Part shown: one piece after another, positions 45,295 to 54,807 of the stretch
How the letters are laid out: every line of letters begins with the position of its first letter
Position numbering within the stretch: position 1 is the stretch's first letter
Source: Janthinobacterium agaricidamnosum
GTDB lineage: Bacteria; Pseudomonadota; Gammaproteobacteria; Burkholderiales; Burkholderiaceae_D
Length of the DNA: 64,000 nt
Assembly (NCBI RefSeq): GCF_003667705.1
Contig: NZ_CP033019.1
Coordinates: 4,650,001-4,714,000, forward strand
Direction of reading: 5' to 3'
Program-made: the position numbers and the translations under genes
Notes under the pieces: generated by a model
Seen by the model: only the letters and a program-made list of their open reading frames with translations
Told to the model about the DNA's origin: nothing
Databases searched by the model: none

Positions 45295-45322
45295 TGGGGT
45301 CAGACCCGACGGGTCTGACCCC
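45295..45322. repeat. Palindrome family A, copy 2
   Basis: TGGGGTCAGACCC-GAC-GGGTCTGACCCC, the same element as at 25627-25655 apart from the spacer and the last base. Confidence 0.85.
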
Positions 45323-45367
45323 GGCATTCCCCGTCCTTGCCGTTGGGTTATGAGCATGCCGCGCAAT

Positions 45368-45401
45368 GTCGGGTTACGCGCTGCGCGCTAACCCGACCTA
45401 C
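45368..45401. repeat. Palindrome family B, copy 1
   Basis: GTCGGGTTA...TAACCCGACCTAC with a GC-rich core. It shares both arms with the double element at 62341-62431. Confidence 0.75.
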
Positions 45402-45623
45402 CCGACCTACCCTATTCTTTCCTCCAACGCCATTCTTTGGTGCGCTCGCGCCTGCGAAATCGGTGCATCGCGCCTCACTTTGGTGATTGTTGCGACAAAA
45501 TGTAAAAAGCCCGAAATGCGGCTTTGCGCCGCCTGTTTTTTGTTGTACCTTTCTTCACACGTACCGCCATTCGAAGCGGTTTTCACGAGACGCCGCCGTA
45601 TCTTTATCCATTGGAGAATGTTT

Positions 45624-46766
45624 ATGCTGCTCAAGACCAAAGTCCTTCCTCTCGCCCTCGCCCTCGCCTTTGCCGGCCATGCGGGCGCGCAGGAAATCAT
45701 CAAGATCGGCCACGTCGCCCCGGTCTCTGGCGCCAGCTCCCACCTGGGCAAGGATAACGAGAACGCGGCCAAGATGGCCATCGAGGATTTGAACGCCAAA
45801 GGCTTCAAGATCGACGGCAAAGCCGTGAAATTCGTGCTGGTGCCCGAAGATGACGCGGCCGATCCCAAGCAGGGCACGGCCGTGGCGCAAAAGCTGGTCG
45901 ACGCCAAGGTCAACGGCGTCGTCGGCCACCTGAACTCGGGCACGACGATTCCCGCCTCGCGCATTTACTTCAATGCCGGCATCCCGCAGATTTCGCCGGC
46001 CGCCACCAACCCGACCTATACCCAGCAAAAATTCAACACGGCCTTCCGCGTCGTGGCCAATGACAACAAGCTGGGGGGCACCCTGGGCGCGTATGCCGTG
46101 GGCAAGCTGCAGGCGAAGAAAATCGCCGTCATCGACGACCGCACGGCCTACGGCCAGGGCGTGGCGGAACAGTTCGTCAAGGGCGCCAAGAAGGCGGCGC
46201 CCGGCGTGCAAATCGTCGGCAAGGAATTTACCAATGCCAACGCGACGGACTTCAATGCGATTTTGACCAGCATCAAGTCGAAAAATCCCGACCTGATCTT
46301 CTTCGGCGGCATGGATTCCGTGGGCGGCCCCATGCTGCGCCAGATGAAGGCGCTGGGCATCAAGGCCAAGTTCATGGGCGGCGACGGCCTGTGCACGGAA
46401 CCGCTGGGCAAGCTGGCGGGCGACGCCGTCGGCGAAGACATGGTCACCTGCGCGGAAGCGGGCGGCGTGACGGGCGCGCAGCAAAAAGGCATGGACGATT
46501 TCCGCGCCCGCTACAAGCAGAAATACAATATGGAAGTGCAGCTGTACGCGCCATACGTCTACGATGCCGTGATGACCATGGCCACCGCCATGCAGGATGC
46601 GAAATCGTCGAAACCGTCCGTCTACCTGCCGTATCTGGCCAAGGTGCACTACCAGGGCGTAACGGGGCCGATCTCGTTCGACGCCAACGGCGACATCAAG
46701 GATGGCGCGCTGACCTTGTTCACCTACCGGGATGGCAAGAAAACCAAGATGGAAGTCGTCAAGTAA
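45624..46766 (+). CDS. Branched-chain amino acid ABC transporter binding protein
   Basis: A 380-residue periplasmic binding protein of the LivJ/LivK group. A signal peptide ends in GHAGA/QEI (about 22). IIKIGHVAPVSGASSHLGKD and VNGVVGHLNSGTTIPASRIY are the conserved ligand-site regions, and GPMLRQMKALGIKAKFMGGD sits in the second lobe. The start at 45624 has GGAG seven bases upstream; an ATG six bases earlier lies too close to the Shine-Dalgarno. Its permease partner may be the livH-type gene at the window start, at a distance. Confidence 0.93.
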   Translation: MLLKTKVLPLALALAFAGHAGAQEIIKIGHVAPVSGASSHLGKDNENAAKMAIEDLNAKGFKIDGKAVKFVLVPEDDAADPKQGTAVAQKLVDAKVNGVVGHLNSGTTIPASRIYFNAGIPQISPAATNPTYTQQKFNTAFRVVANDNKLGGTLGAYAVGKLQAKKIAVIDDRTAYGQGVAEQFVKGAKKAAPGVQIVGKEFTNANATDFNAILTSIKSKNPDLIFFGGMDSVGGPMLRQMKALGIKAKFMGGDGLCTEPLGKLAGDAVGEDMVTCAEAGGVTGAQQKGMDDFRARYKQKYNMEVQLYAPYVYDAVMTMATAMQDAKSSKPSVYLPYLAKVHYQGVTGPISFDANGDIKDGALTLFTYRDGKKTKMEVVK

Positions 46767-46857
46767 TAGAACCTACTGCGCGGCGCGATTTGCGGCCTGC
46801 GATGCTCACTGTGCATTCGCACAGCTCCGCTTCTCAGCCACAACTCACATCCGCTCG

Positions 46858-47760
46858 CTACGGTTCTTGCTGTCCGGCCACGTAAGCCAGTAATCCTTCG
46901 GCCAGCGCGTCGAAGGTGGCGCGGCAGCGCAGGCTGCCGCGCAAATCTTCATGCATGGTGACCCAGGTTTCCATCGGCAGCGAAAACGCTTGCGGCAGCA
47001 CGCGCCGCAAGGCCGGATCGCGCGCCGCCAGCCCCGCCTGGCACACGCCGATGCCGGCGCCCGCCCGTATCCATGCCAGTTGCGCCAGGTCGCTGTCGCT
47101 GCGCCAGGCAAAGCTTTCCCGCGTAAATCCCTGGAAGGCCGCGCCCGCGTTGCGCACGAAGGGGCTCGCCTCGTCGTAGCCGATGACGGCGTGTTGCGCC
47201 AGATCAAGCAATCGCGCCGGCGTGCCATGGCGTGCCAGATAATCGGCGTGCGCATGCAGGCCAAGTTCGATCTCGCCCACCTTGCGCGCCACCAGCTGCT
47301 CCTGACGGGGACGCAGCATGCGCACGGCGATGTCCGCTTCGCGGCGCAGCAAATCCTGCACCTTGTTGCTCAATACCAATTCAATGGTCAAGCCCGGATG
47401 ACGCGCGCGCAAGCGTGCCAGGATGGGCGGCAGCACTTCCACGCCCACCACTTCGCTGGCAGCGATGCGCACGACGCCGGCCACGCCCTGCCCCTGGCTG
47501 CTGGCGGCGCGCTCCATCAGGGCGGCAGTGTGCTCCATGGTTTCCGCATGGGGACGCAGCGCCAGGGCCACTTCCGTGGGCAGCAAGCCCTGCTGCGAGC
47601 GCGTAAACAGCGTCGCACCCAGCGCCTGCTCCAGGGCGGCGATATGCCGGCCGGCGGTGGGCTGCGTGATGCCCAGCGCGCGGGCCGCGCCGGAGAGCGA
47701 ACCGTGCTTCAGCACGGCCAGCAAGGAGCGGTAGTATTCCCAGGCAATGGATGGGTTCAT
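46858..47760 (-). CDS. LysR-family regulator
   Basis: A 300-residue LysR regulator. The HTH is SLLAVLKHGSLSGAARALGI followed by QPTAGRHIAALEQALGATLF. The effector domain (GVVRIAASEVVGVEVLPPIL) is of the group often found beside epimerase/reductase genes. MNPSIAWE at 47760 is preferred to a start seven codons earlier, which would lie on the TATACAT promoter-like region. Divergent from the epimerase-like gene across a palindrome. Confidence 0.88.
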   Translation of the reverse strand: MNPSIAWEYYRSLLAVLKHGSLSGAARALGITQPTAGRHIAALEQALGATLFTRSQQGLLPTEVALALRPHAETMEHTAALMERAASSQGQGVAGVVRIAASEVVGVEVLPPILARLRARHPGLTIELVLSNKVQDLLRREADIAVRMLRPRQEQLVARKVGEIELGLHAHADYLARHGTPARLLDLAQHAVIGYDEASPFVRNAGAAFQGFTRESFAWRSDSDLAQLAWIRAGAGIGVCQAGLAARDPALRRVLPQAFSLPMETWVTMHEDLRGSLRCRATFDALAEGLLAYVAGQQEP

Positions 47761-47775
47761 GGCGTCAACTTGGTC

Positions 47776-47789
47776 ATACATAAATGTAT
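47776..47789. promoter_or_regulatory. Palindrome between the LysR and epimerase-like genes
   Basis: ATACAT-AA-ATGTAT, perfect 14-bp symmetry, placed in the divergent promoter region. It is a plausible LysR-type binding site and overlaps promoter-like hexamers. Confidence 0.5.
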
Positions 47790-47868
47790 AGCTTGTACGC
47801 GATGTTCGTCAATTCCCAATTAGCCTTGCGCGGCAGATACTGGCACCATCAACCACACGGAGGTCATG

Positions 47869-48876
47869 ATGGAGAACACGAAAACAGTATTGGTACTGGG
47901 CGCCACAGGCGGCATCGGCGGCGAGATGGTGCGCCAGCTACTGACGGCGGGCTGGCAGGTGCGCGCCCTGACGCGGGGAGAAACGCCATCGCCACGGCGA
48001 GATAACATCGAGTGGCTGCGCGGCGACGCGCTGTCGCGCACTGACATGCTGGCGGCCGCCAAAGGCTGCGCCGTCATCGTGCACGCCGTCAACCCGCCCG
48101 GCTACCGGAACTGGGGCCAGCTGGTGCTGCCCATGCTCGACAACACGATTGCCGCGGCGACGGCCGAAGGCGCAACCATCGCGCTGCCCGGCACCGTGTA
48201 CAACTTCGGTCCGGACGCCTTTCCCGTGCTGGCGGAAGACGCGCCGCAACGTCCGCTCACGCGCAAGGGCGCCATCCGCGTGGAACTGGAAGCACGGCTG
48301 GAACGGGCCAGCACGCACGGCGCGCGCGTGCTGATCGTGCGCGCGGGCGACTTCTTCGGTCCCCGCGCCGGCAACAACTGGTTTTCGCAGGGGCTGGTGA
48401 AACCGGGCCAGAGCGTGCGCAAGGTGCTGTATCCGGGCGCGCCCGGCGTGGGCCACCAGTGGTCCTACCTGCCCGACGTCGCGCGCACGATGGTGCAATT
48501 GCTGGCTTTACGCGCCACCTTGCCCGCGTTTGCGCGCTTTCACATGGCCGGCCACTGGGACCACGACGGCCGGCAAATGACGGGGGCGATCGCCCGCGTG
48601 GTGGAACAGGCGACAGGAGCGGCGCCCGCTCTCCGGCGTTTTCCGTGGTGGCTGGTGGCGCTGGCGTCGCCGTTCGTGGCGACCTTGCGCGAAATGCGCG
48701 AGATGCGCTATCTGTGGCAAGCGCCCTTGTCCATGGACAATGCGCGGCTGCTGGCCGTGCTGGGCCAGGAGCCGCATACGCCGCTCGACGAGGCGGTGCG
48801 GGCGACACTGGAGGGCATGGGCAATCTGCATAAGGCAGCGGGCAAAAAAAACGCGCCGGGATTGCCGGCGCGCTAA
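47869..48876 (+). CDS. NAD(P)-dependent epimerase/NmrA-like protein
   Basis: A 335-residue extended SDR. The cofactor loop is VLVLGATGGIGGEMVRQLL, followed by QVRALTRGE. The active-site tyrosine region appears as LPGTVYNFGPDAF and the C-terminal part has SYLPDVARTMVQLLALR. Substrate unknown. The start at 47869 is favoured by GGAGG five bases upstream; another ATG is one codon earlier. Divergent from the LysR gene that probably regulates it. Its 3' end carries the terminator of the convergent cytochrome gene. Confidence 0.85.
   Translation: MENTKTVLVLGATGGIGGEMVRQLLTAGWQVRALTRGETPSPRRDNIEWLRGDALSRTDMLAAAKGCAVIVHAVNPPGYRNWGQLVLPMLDNTIAAATAEGATIALPGTVYNFGPDAFPVLAEDAPQRPLTRKGAIRVELEARLERASTHGARVLIVRAGDFFGPRAGNNWFSQGLVKPGQSVRKVLYPGAPGVGHQWSYLPDVARTMVQLLALRATLPAFARFHMAGHWDHDGRQMTGAIARVVEQATGAAPALRRFPWWLVALASPFVATLREMREMRYLWQAPLSMDNARLLAVLGQEPHTPLDEAVRATLEGMGNLHKAAGKKNAPGLPAR
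48844..48872 (-). terminator. Terminator of the cytochrome c gene, inside the convergent CDS end
   Basis: CGCGCCGG-N5-CCGGCGCG with an eight-T run on the minus strand (A48844-A48851). It lies within the last codons of the epimerase-like gene. Confidence 0.8.
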
Positions 48877-48897
48877 TTGCAGGTACTGCGGCACAGA

Positions 48898-49209
48898 TTA
48901 TTTCTGTGCCAGTACCCATTTAACCAGGGTATGGGCTTCCGCATCGCTCACTTGCGGGTTGGCTGGCATCGGGATCGCGCCCCAGGTGCCGGAACCGCCC
49001 TTCATGACTTTCGCCGCGAGCTTGGCTTCCGCGTCTTTCTGACCAGCGTACTTGGCAGCCACGTCCTTGAACGCAGGGCCCACCAGTTTCGTGCTCACCG
49101 CATGGCAAGCCATGCAGTTCTTTGCTTTCGCCAGGTCCGGATTGGCCAACGCTGCTTGCGATGCCAGAGCCGATACGGTCAATACACTCACCAACATAAA
49201 ACGTTTCAT
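48898..49209 (-). CDS. Cytochrome c551/c552-type protein
   Basis: A 103-residue periplasmic class I cytochrome c. The signal peptide ends in QAALA/NPD (about 22). Haem binding is CMACH (about 32-36) and the methionine ligand is in AIPMPANPQVSD (about 80). The C-terminal helix LVKWVLAQK is usual. It carries electrons between respiratory components. A single-gene unit with its own terminator. Confidence 0.95.
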   Translation of the reverse strand: MKRFMLVSVLTVSALASQAALANPDLAKAKNCMACHAVSTKLVGPAFKDVAAKYAGQKDAEAKLAAKVMKGGSGTWGAIPMPANPQVSDAEAHTLVKWVLAQK

Positions 49210-49429
49210 TGTCTTTTCTCCAAAGTTACTTCCTGCGGCATTTTACTGTGTTTCCGCAGATGCACCACGAGCCCAGATCAAGCGTTTCAATGTAGTCACG
49301 CAATGTCGTCAGAAGGCATAGCTATTCTGCCCCATCTGCGCGCCCATGACCATGTTGTTTGTAAGGCGATGTAACGACAGGCGGCCCCGCATCGTCAAAC
49401 GGGGCCGGCCGTCGCACTGACGCAACAGA

Positions 49430-51295
49430 TCAGCGTTTTTTCAGCTGCGACAGATCCCGCACGGCGCCCCGGTCGGCCGACGTCGTCAGCGCCGCATACG
49501 CCTGCAGCGCCTGCGACACGTAGCGCTCGCGGTCGACGGGCAGCCAGGCCGCGTCGCCCTTCGCTTCCATGGCGGCGCGGCGCGCGGCCAGCTCGGCAGC
49601 CGTGATGCGCAGGTTGATGGTGCGCTCGGGGATGTCGATGTCGATGAAATCGCCCTCTTCCACCAGGCCGATGGCACCGCCTTCTGCCGCTTCCGGCGAG
49701 GCGTGGCCGATCACCAGGCCCGAAGAACCGCCCGAGAAGCGCCCGTCCGTGAACAGCGCGCACGCCTTGCCCAGGCCCTTCGACTTGATGTACGAGGTCG
49801 GGTACAGCATTTCCTGCATGCCGGGGCCGCCTTTCGGGCCTTCGTAGCGGATGATGACGACGTCGCCTTCATGCACGGTGTCTTCCAGGATGGCAGCGAC
49901 GGCCGCGTCCTGGCTTTCGAACACGCGCGCCTTGCCCGAGAATTTCAAAATGCTCTCGTCGACGCCCGCCGTCTTGACGATGCAGCCCTTTTCCGCCAGG
50001 TTGCCGTACAAGACGGCCAGGCCGCCATCCTGCGAGTAGGCGTGGGCCTTGTCGCGGATGCAGCCCGTGCTGCGGTCCGTGTCGACGGCCGCGAAGCGCT
50101 CCGACTGCGAAAACGCCGTCTGCGTCGGCACGCCGCCCGGCGCGGCGCGGAACAGTTCATGCACGGCGGGGTTATCCGTGCACATGATGTCGTTTTGCGC
50201 GATGGCGTCGGCCAGGGTCGGCGCGTGGATCGTCGGCAAAGTCGTGTTGAGCAGGCCGGCGCGCGCCAGTTCGCCCAAAATGCCCACGATGCCGCCCGCG
50301 CGGTGCACGTCTTCGATATGGTATTTGTCCGTCATCGGCGCCACCTTGCACAGGCAAGGCACCTTGCGCGAAATGCGGTCGATGTCGGCCATCGTGAATT
50401 CCACTTCCGCCTCGTGCGCGGCGGCCAGCAGGTGCAGCACGGTATTCGTCGAGCCGCCCATGGAGACGTCGAGCGCCATGGCGTTTTCAAACGCGGCCTT
50501 GGTGGCGATGGAACGGGGCAGCACCGAGTAATCGTCCTGCTCGTAATGGCGCTTGGCCAGTTCCACGATCAGACGGCCCGCGCGCAGGAACAGCTGCTGG
50601 CGGTCCGAGTGCGTGGCCAGAATCGTGCCGTTGCCGGGCAGGGCCAGGCCCAGCGCTTCCGTCAGACAGTTCATCGAGTTGGCCGTAAACATGCCGGAAC
50701 ACGAACCGCAGGTCGGGCAGGCCGAACGTTCGATCTCGGCCACGTCGGCGTCCGAGACGGTGCTGTCGCCCGCCTTGATCATGGCGTCGACCAGATCCAG
50801 CTTGATGATCTTCTGCGTGCCGTTGACCACCTTGACGACCTTGCCCGCTTCCATCGGCCCGCCGGAAATAAACACGACGGGGATATTGATGCGCATGGCG
50901 GCCATCAGCATGCCCGGCGTGATCTTGTCGCAGTTCGAGATGCAGACCATCGCGTCGGCGCAGTGGGCATTGACCATGTATTCGACGGAATCGGCGATCA
51001 GGTCGCGCGACGGCAGCGAATACAGCATGCCGCCGTGGCCCATGGCGATGCCGTCATCGACGGCGATGGTGTTGAATTCCTTGGCCACGCCGCCGGCCGC
51101 CTCGATCTCGCGCGCCACCATCTGTCCCAGGTCTTTCAGGTGCACGTGACCGGGCACGAACTGGGTAAACGAGTTGACGACGGCGATGATCGGCTTGTCG
51201 AAGTCGCCATCCTTCATGCCGGTGGCGCGCCACAGGGCGCGGGCGCCAGCCATGTTGCGGCCGTGGGTGGTGGTGCGGGAGCGGTATTGCGGCAT
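49430..51295 (-). CDS. ilvD: Dihydroxy-acid dehydratase
   Basis: A 621-residue iron-sulfur enzyme of valine, isoleucine and pantothenate synthesis that dehydrates dihydroxy acids to keto acids. Cluster cysteines are in [12 protein letters not shown] (about 117-121) and [16 protein letters not shown] (about 190). [20 protein letters not shown] at 51295 is the conserved start. Divergent from a LysR regulator with a 173-bp gap. Confidence 0.96.
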   Translation of the reverse strand: MPQYRSRTTTHGRNMAGARALWRATGMKDGDFDKPIIAVVNSFTQFVPGHVHLKDLGQMVAREIEAAGGVAKEFNTIAVDDGIAMGHGGMLYSLPSRDLIADSVEYMVNAHCADAMVCISNCDKITPGMLMAAMRINIPVVFISGGPMEAGKVVKVVNGTQKIIKLDLVDAMIKAGDSTVSDADVAEIERSACPTCGSCSGMFTANSMNCLTEALGLALPGNGTILATHSDRQQLFLRAGRLIVELAKRHYEQDDYSVLPRSIATKAAFENAMALDVSMGGSTNTVLHLLAAAHEAEVEFTMADIDRISRKVPCLCKVAPMTDKYHIEDVHRAGGIVGILGELARAGLLNTTLPTIHAPTLADAIAQNDIMCTDNPAVHELFRAAPGGVPTQTAFSQSERFAAVDTDRSTGCIRDKAHAYSQDGGLAVLYGNLAEKGCIVKTAGVDESILKFSGKARVFESQDAAVAAILEDTVHEGDVVIIRYEGPKGGPGMQEMLYPTSYIKSKGLGKACALFTDGRFSGGSSGLVIGHASPEAAEGGAIGLVEEGDFIDIDIPERTINLRITAAELAARRAAMEAKGDAAWLPVDRERYVSQALQAYAALTTSADRGAVRDLSQLKKR

Positions 51296-51468
51296 GATGG
51301 GGTCCTTCCAAGGATGATTGATGCCTGACTGCGCGGATTTCCAGCAAAACCCTGCATGCAGTGGGGGTACGCCAGATTGCCTTGCGCGCGCCCCACTGTC
51401 AAATATATGATGCACGTGTCTGTGAGTCGTTTTGCATATCACAGCAATCAATCTGCATGGAAACGCAT

Positions 51469-52380
51469 ATGAACCTCGAACTGCGCCAGCTGCGCTATTT
51501 CGTCACCGTCGCCGAGGAGCTGCACTTCGGCCGCGCCGCCGCGCGCCTGCACATGACGCAGCCGCCCCTGTCGCAAACCATCATGGCCCTGGAAGAACAG
51601 CTGGGCGCCCCCCTGTTCGTGCGCACGCGCCGCGAAGTGCAGCTGACGCCGGCCGGCACGGCCCTGCTGCCCGAGGCGCGCCGGCTGCTGGCGCAGGCGC
51701 AAGACTTGCCCGCCCTGGTGCGCCGCGCCGCGCAGGGCGAGGCGGGCCGCCTGAGCCTGGCTTTTGTCTCGTCGGCCGACTACAGCGTGCTGCCGCCATT
51801 GCTGCGCGCGTATCGGACGGCCTATCCGCAGGTGCAGATCGCGCTGCAGGAAGCCACCTCGGACCTGCAGCTCGATGAACTGCTGGCCGGGCGCACGGAT
51901 GCGGGCCTGCTGATCCCGCCCCTGCCCGAGAAGGCGAAAGGGGAGCTCGATTACCTGCCCGTGCTGGCCGAGCCGCTGGTGCTGGCCGCGCCGTCCGGCC
52001 TCGCCATCCTGAACACGCCGGGCGCCGTGCGCCTGCGCGACCTGCCGCCCCTGCCCCTGATTATTTTTCCGCGCGCGATCTCGCCCGCCCTGCACGACGC
52101 GATCCTCGGCGTGTTCCGCGCGGCCGGCATCACGCCGCAGATCGGCCAGGAAGCGATCCAGATGCAGACCATCGTCAGCCTCGTCTCGGCTGGCATGGGC
52201 ATCGCGCTTGTGCCACAATCGGTATCGAACCTGATGCGCCCCGGCGTAGAATACAGGCCGCTGCAGGATGCCACGCCGCTGGTGGAAACTGGCCTGGCCT
52301 GGCGCCGCGACAATCCGTCGGCCGTGCTGCAAGGTTTCCTGGCGCTGCTGCGCAAGCAGATCAGCGCTGCCGCCGATTAA
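51469..52380 (+). CDS. LysR-family regulator divergent from ilvD
   Basis: A 303-residue LysR regulator of the BenM/CatM-like group. The HTH is [20 protein letters not shown] with [20 protein letters not shown]. The effector domain begins [20 protein letters not shown]. Start at MNLELRQL 51469; an ATG four codons upstream is possible. Its position makes it a candidate regulator of ilvD. Confidence 0.92.
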   Translation: MNLELRQLRYFVTVAEELHFGRAAARLHMTQPPLSQTIMALEEQLGAPLFVRTRREVQLTPAGTALLPEARRLLAQAQDLPALVRRAAQGEAGRLSLAFVSSADYSVLPPLLRAYRTAYPQVQIALQEATSDLQLDELLAGRTDAGLLIPPLPEKAKGELDYLPVLAEPLVLAAPSGLAILNTPGAVRLRDLPPLPLIIFPRAISPALHDAILGVFRAAGITPQIGQEAIQMQTIVSLVSAGMGIALVPQSVSNLMRPGVEYRPLQDATPLVETGLAWRRDNPSAVLQGFLALLRKQISAAAD

Positions 52381-52459
52381 ATTAAGTGGCCGCTAAGGCA
52401 AAAAACCGCCAGCGCCCCCATACTACGCAACCTTGGCTTTAAACAAAGAAAGAAACCCC

Positions 52460-53284
52460 ATGCTGATACACCCGATGCCCGACCCGATAGCCATCCAGAT
52501 CGGTCCGCTTGCCGTGCACTGGTACGGCCTGATGTATGTGCTGGCCTTTGCCCTGTTCATTATCCTGGGCCGCGTGCGCATCAAGCAGCCGCATATCGCC
52601 GTGCTGGGCTGGAAGAAGGAAGACCTCGACGACATGCTGTTCTACGGCATGCTGGGCGTGGTAATCGGCGGGCGCCTGGGCGAAGTACTGTTCTACCGTC
52701 CCGAATACTTCCTGCACAATCCGCTCGAGATCTTCATGGTCTGGCATGGCGGCATGTCCTTCCATGGCGGCTTCCTCGGCGTCATCCTGGCCATGTACCT
52801 GTGGAGCCGCAAGGCGGGCCGCAACCTGTTCGACGTGCTTGACTTCATCGCGCCGCTGGTGCCGCTCGGCTACGCGGCCGGTCGCCTGGGCAACTTCATC
52901 AATGCCGAACTGCCGGGCCGCATCGCCCCGGACACCCTGCCGTGGGCCATGCAATGGCCGGGCATTCCGTATCCCGTGCACCCGTCGCCGATCTACCAGA
53001 TGCTGGTCGACGGCATTTTGGTGTTCATCATCCTGTGGCTGTATGCGCGCAAGCAGCGCCCGCGCATGGCCGTGGGCGCCATGTTCACCCTGCTGTACGG
53101 CTGCGCGCGCTTCTTCACGGAATACTTCCGCACGCCGGACTGGGAAGTCGTGTGGCTGGGCGTGCCGATCACGTCGGGCCAGATGCTGTCCTTGCCCATG
53201 ATCGTCGGCGCCATCGCGCTGCTGGTGTGGGCATATAAAAGCCAGGTGATGGGCACGCCGCCCACCAAGGCCCGCGCTGCCTGA
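52460..53284 (+). CDS. lgt: Prolipoprotein diacylglyceryl transferase
   Basis: Lgt adds diacylglycerol to the lipobox cysteine of prelipoproteins in the inner membrane. The 274 residues contain HWYGLMYVLAF, the catalytic-region GGRLGEVLFYRPEYF and MVWHGGMSFHGGFLG, and GRLGNFINAELPGR. MLIHPMPDP at 52460 is the conserved start. It ends 8 bases before the convergent EVE gene. Confidence 0.96.
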   Translation: MLIHPMPDPIAIQIGPLAVHWYGLMYVLAFALFIILGRVRIKQPHIAVLGWKKEDLDDMLFYGMLGVVIGGRLGEVLFYRPEYFLHNPLEIFMVWHGGMSFHGGFLGVILAMYLWSRKAGRNLFDVLDFIAPLVPLGYAAGRLGNFINAELPGRIAPDTLPWAMQWPGIPYPVHPSPIYQMLVDGILVFIILWLYARKQRPRMAVGAMFTLLYGCARFFTEYFRTPDWEVVWLGVPITSGQMLSLPMIVGAIALLVWAYKSQVMGTPPTKARAA

Positions 53285-53292
53285 TGAACAGT

Positions 53293-53757
<465 letters not shown>

Positions 53758-53793
53758 TACATTCCCCAGGTCAAAGAATAAAAGCGACAGGCG

Positions 53794-53834
53794 TAAAAAA
53801 ACGGCTGCGCATGCTGATGCTGCAACCGTTTTTT
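53794..53834. terminator. Terminator downstream of 6S RNA (bidirectional)
   Basis: AACGG/CCGTT outer stem with TGC/GCA and GCAT/ATGC inner pairing, A-run on the left and T-run on the right. On the minus strand it ends transcription after the 6S RNA. Confidence 0.8.
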
Positions 53835-53844
53835 GTACTGCAAA

Positions 53845-54022
53845 TTGGGCCCCGCCTGTGCCGCTATGCCGGCATCCCGAACCAAACGGTTCAAGGTGGT
53901 CACGTTAGTTCAATTTCGGGTTCGTCGAACGAGCGACGCTCACTCCCATCAAACAAAATTCGCAACCGATGCGCATAAATGGTTCAAGGAATATATGGCA
54001 ATCGCGAACACCGCAGGGTAGA
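53845..54022 (-). ncRNA. ssrS: 6S RNA (transcription regulator of sigma-70 holoenzyme)
   Basis: About 180 nt on the minus strand. The 5' part CTGCGGTGTTCGCGA and the 3' part CACCTTGAACC...GGTTCGGGATGCCGGC match the conserved 6S features, including the hallmark CACCUUGAACC segment, and 5' CCCTG can pair with 3' CAGGCGGGG to close the long hairpin. The location between zapA and an EVE gene is the usual one. Ends are approximate. 6S RNA mimics an open promoter and sequesters RNA polymerase in stationary phase. Confidence 0.88.
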
Positions 54023-54026
54023 CCCA

Positions 54027-54054
54027 AGTTTACTCCTTTGATCGCGCATCGCAA
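54027..54054 (-). promoter_or_regulatory. Promoter of 6S RNA
   Basis: TTGCGA, 16 bases, TAAACT on the minus strand, ending about seven bases before the likely RNA 5' end. It lies just downstream of zapA. Confidence 0.6.
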
Positions 54055-54076
54055 AGACAAATCGTACCGTGTCCGC

Positions 54077-54388
54077 TTAAAAAAGGTTTTCCTGGGGCGT
54101 CAATGCGCTATCTAATACTGTGTGCATGGCCGAGATCTTTTGCTTCACTTCCAAGATCGTCAGTTCCGACAGCGGACCTTGCGGCGACTTCACGGAAAGG
54201 AATTCCGCGGCCACGCCCAGGGCGGCCAGCACGGCGATGCGGTCATTGCCCTTGACCTTGCCCGCGTCGCGGATGGCTTTCATTTTGCTATCGAGATAGA
54301 TCGCCGCTTCGCGCAGCGCGCGCTCTTCGCCGTCGCGGCACACCATGCTGTAGGACTGGCCCATGATATTGACATCGACACGCGGCAT
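54077..54388 (-). CDS. zapA: Cell division protein ZapA
   Basis: A 103-residue FtsZ-ring-stabilising protein. MPRVDVNIMGQSYSMVCRDG and LREAAIYLDSKMKAIRDAGK match the family; a C-terminal coiled coil follows (LSELTILEVKQKISAMH). Its ATG overlaps the stop of the upstream zapB-like gene by one base, implying coupling. 6S RNA follows. Confidence 0.93.
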   Translation of the reverse strand: MPRVDVNIMGQSYSMVCRDGEERALREAAIYLDSKMKAIRDAGKVKGNDRIAVLAALGVAAEFLSVKSPQGPLSELTILEVKQKISAMHTVLDSALTPQENLF

Positions 54389-54651
54389 TACGCTTCCTTC
54401 TCGTTCTCGGCAAGATAGGCGCCTGCCTCCGAAGCGGCTTGCTCCAGGCCGGCTTGCACCAGTTCGGGAATTTTTTCCAGCAACGCTTCCACCCGCTCCT
54501 GCGCCTCGCGCATGCGTTGCACATACAGGGCGTTCTCGGCGGCCAGCGCGGCATTGTCCTTGCGCAGTTGCGCGTTTTCACGGCGCAGCGCATGGGTCAT
54601 TTCGGCCAGCAGGCCTATTTTGTCGGATAATTCGTTGAATTCGGAAATCAT
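54388..54651 (-). CDS. ZapB-like coiled-coil protein
   Basis: An 87-residue protein, nearly all coiled coil: MISEFNELSDKIGLLAEMTH, RRENAQLRKDNAALAAENAL. The start at 54651 was chosen because upstream codons are not family-like. Genes of this type sit immediately before zapA in betaproteobacteria and are annotated as ZapB-like/TIGR02449. A role beside ZapA at the division ring is inferred. Confidence 0.85.
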   Translation of the reverse strand: MISEFNELSDKIGLLAEMTHALRRENAQLRKDNAALAAENALYVQRMREAQERVEALLEKIPELVQAGLEQAASEAGAYLAENEKEA

Positions 54652-54807
54652 CCCGCCACTATAGGGCGGACGCTCCATGGGCGTCAATCGAATCACGCCG
54701 CTGTCACACATATTTACATCAATGCAGGTCAGTTGCCGTGAAATACACGCTTTTTCCGGCGCGTTTCGCCAACTGCACGCATCCGCCGGCGCCGCGATGC
54801 CAGCGTT

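Larger units (their letters stand above)
45252..45623. other. 372-bp region carrying two different palindromic repeats
   Basis: No gene. It holds a family A palindrome (45295-45322), a family B palindrome (45368-45401) and the leader of the branched-chain amino acid binding protein. Confidence 0.65.

Noticed and set aside
49383..49406. GGCCCCG/CGGGGCC hairpin after ilvD
   Set aside because: Stem is present but there is no T-run on the minus strand and the loop is long, so not called as a terminator.
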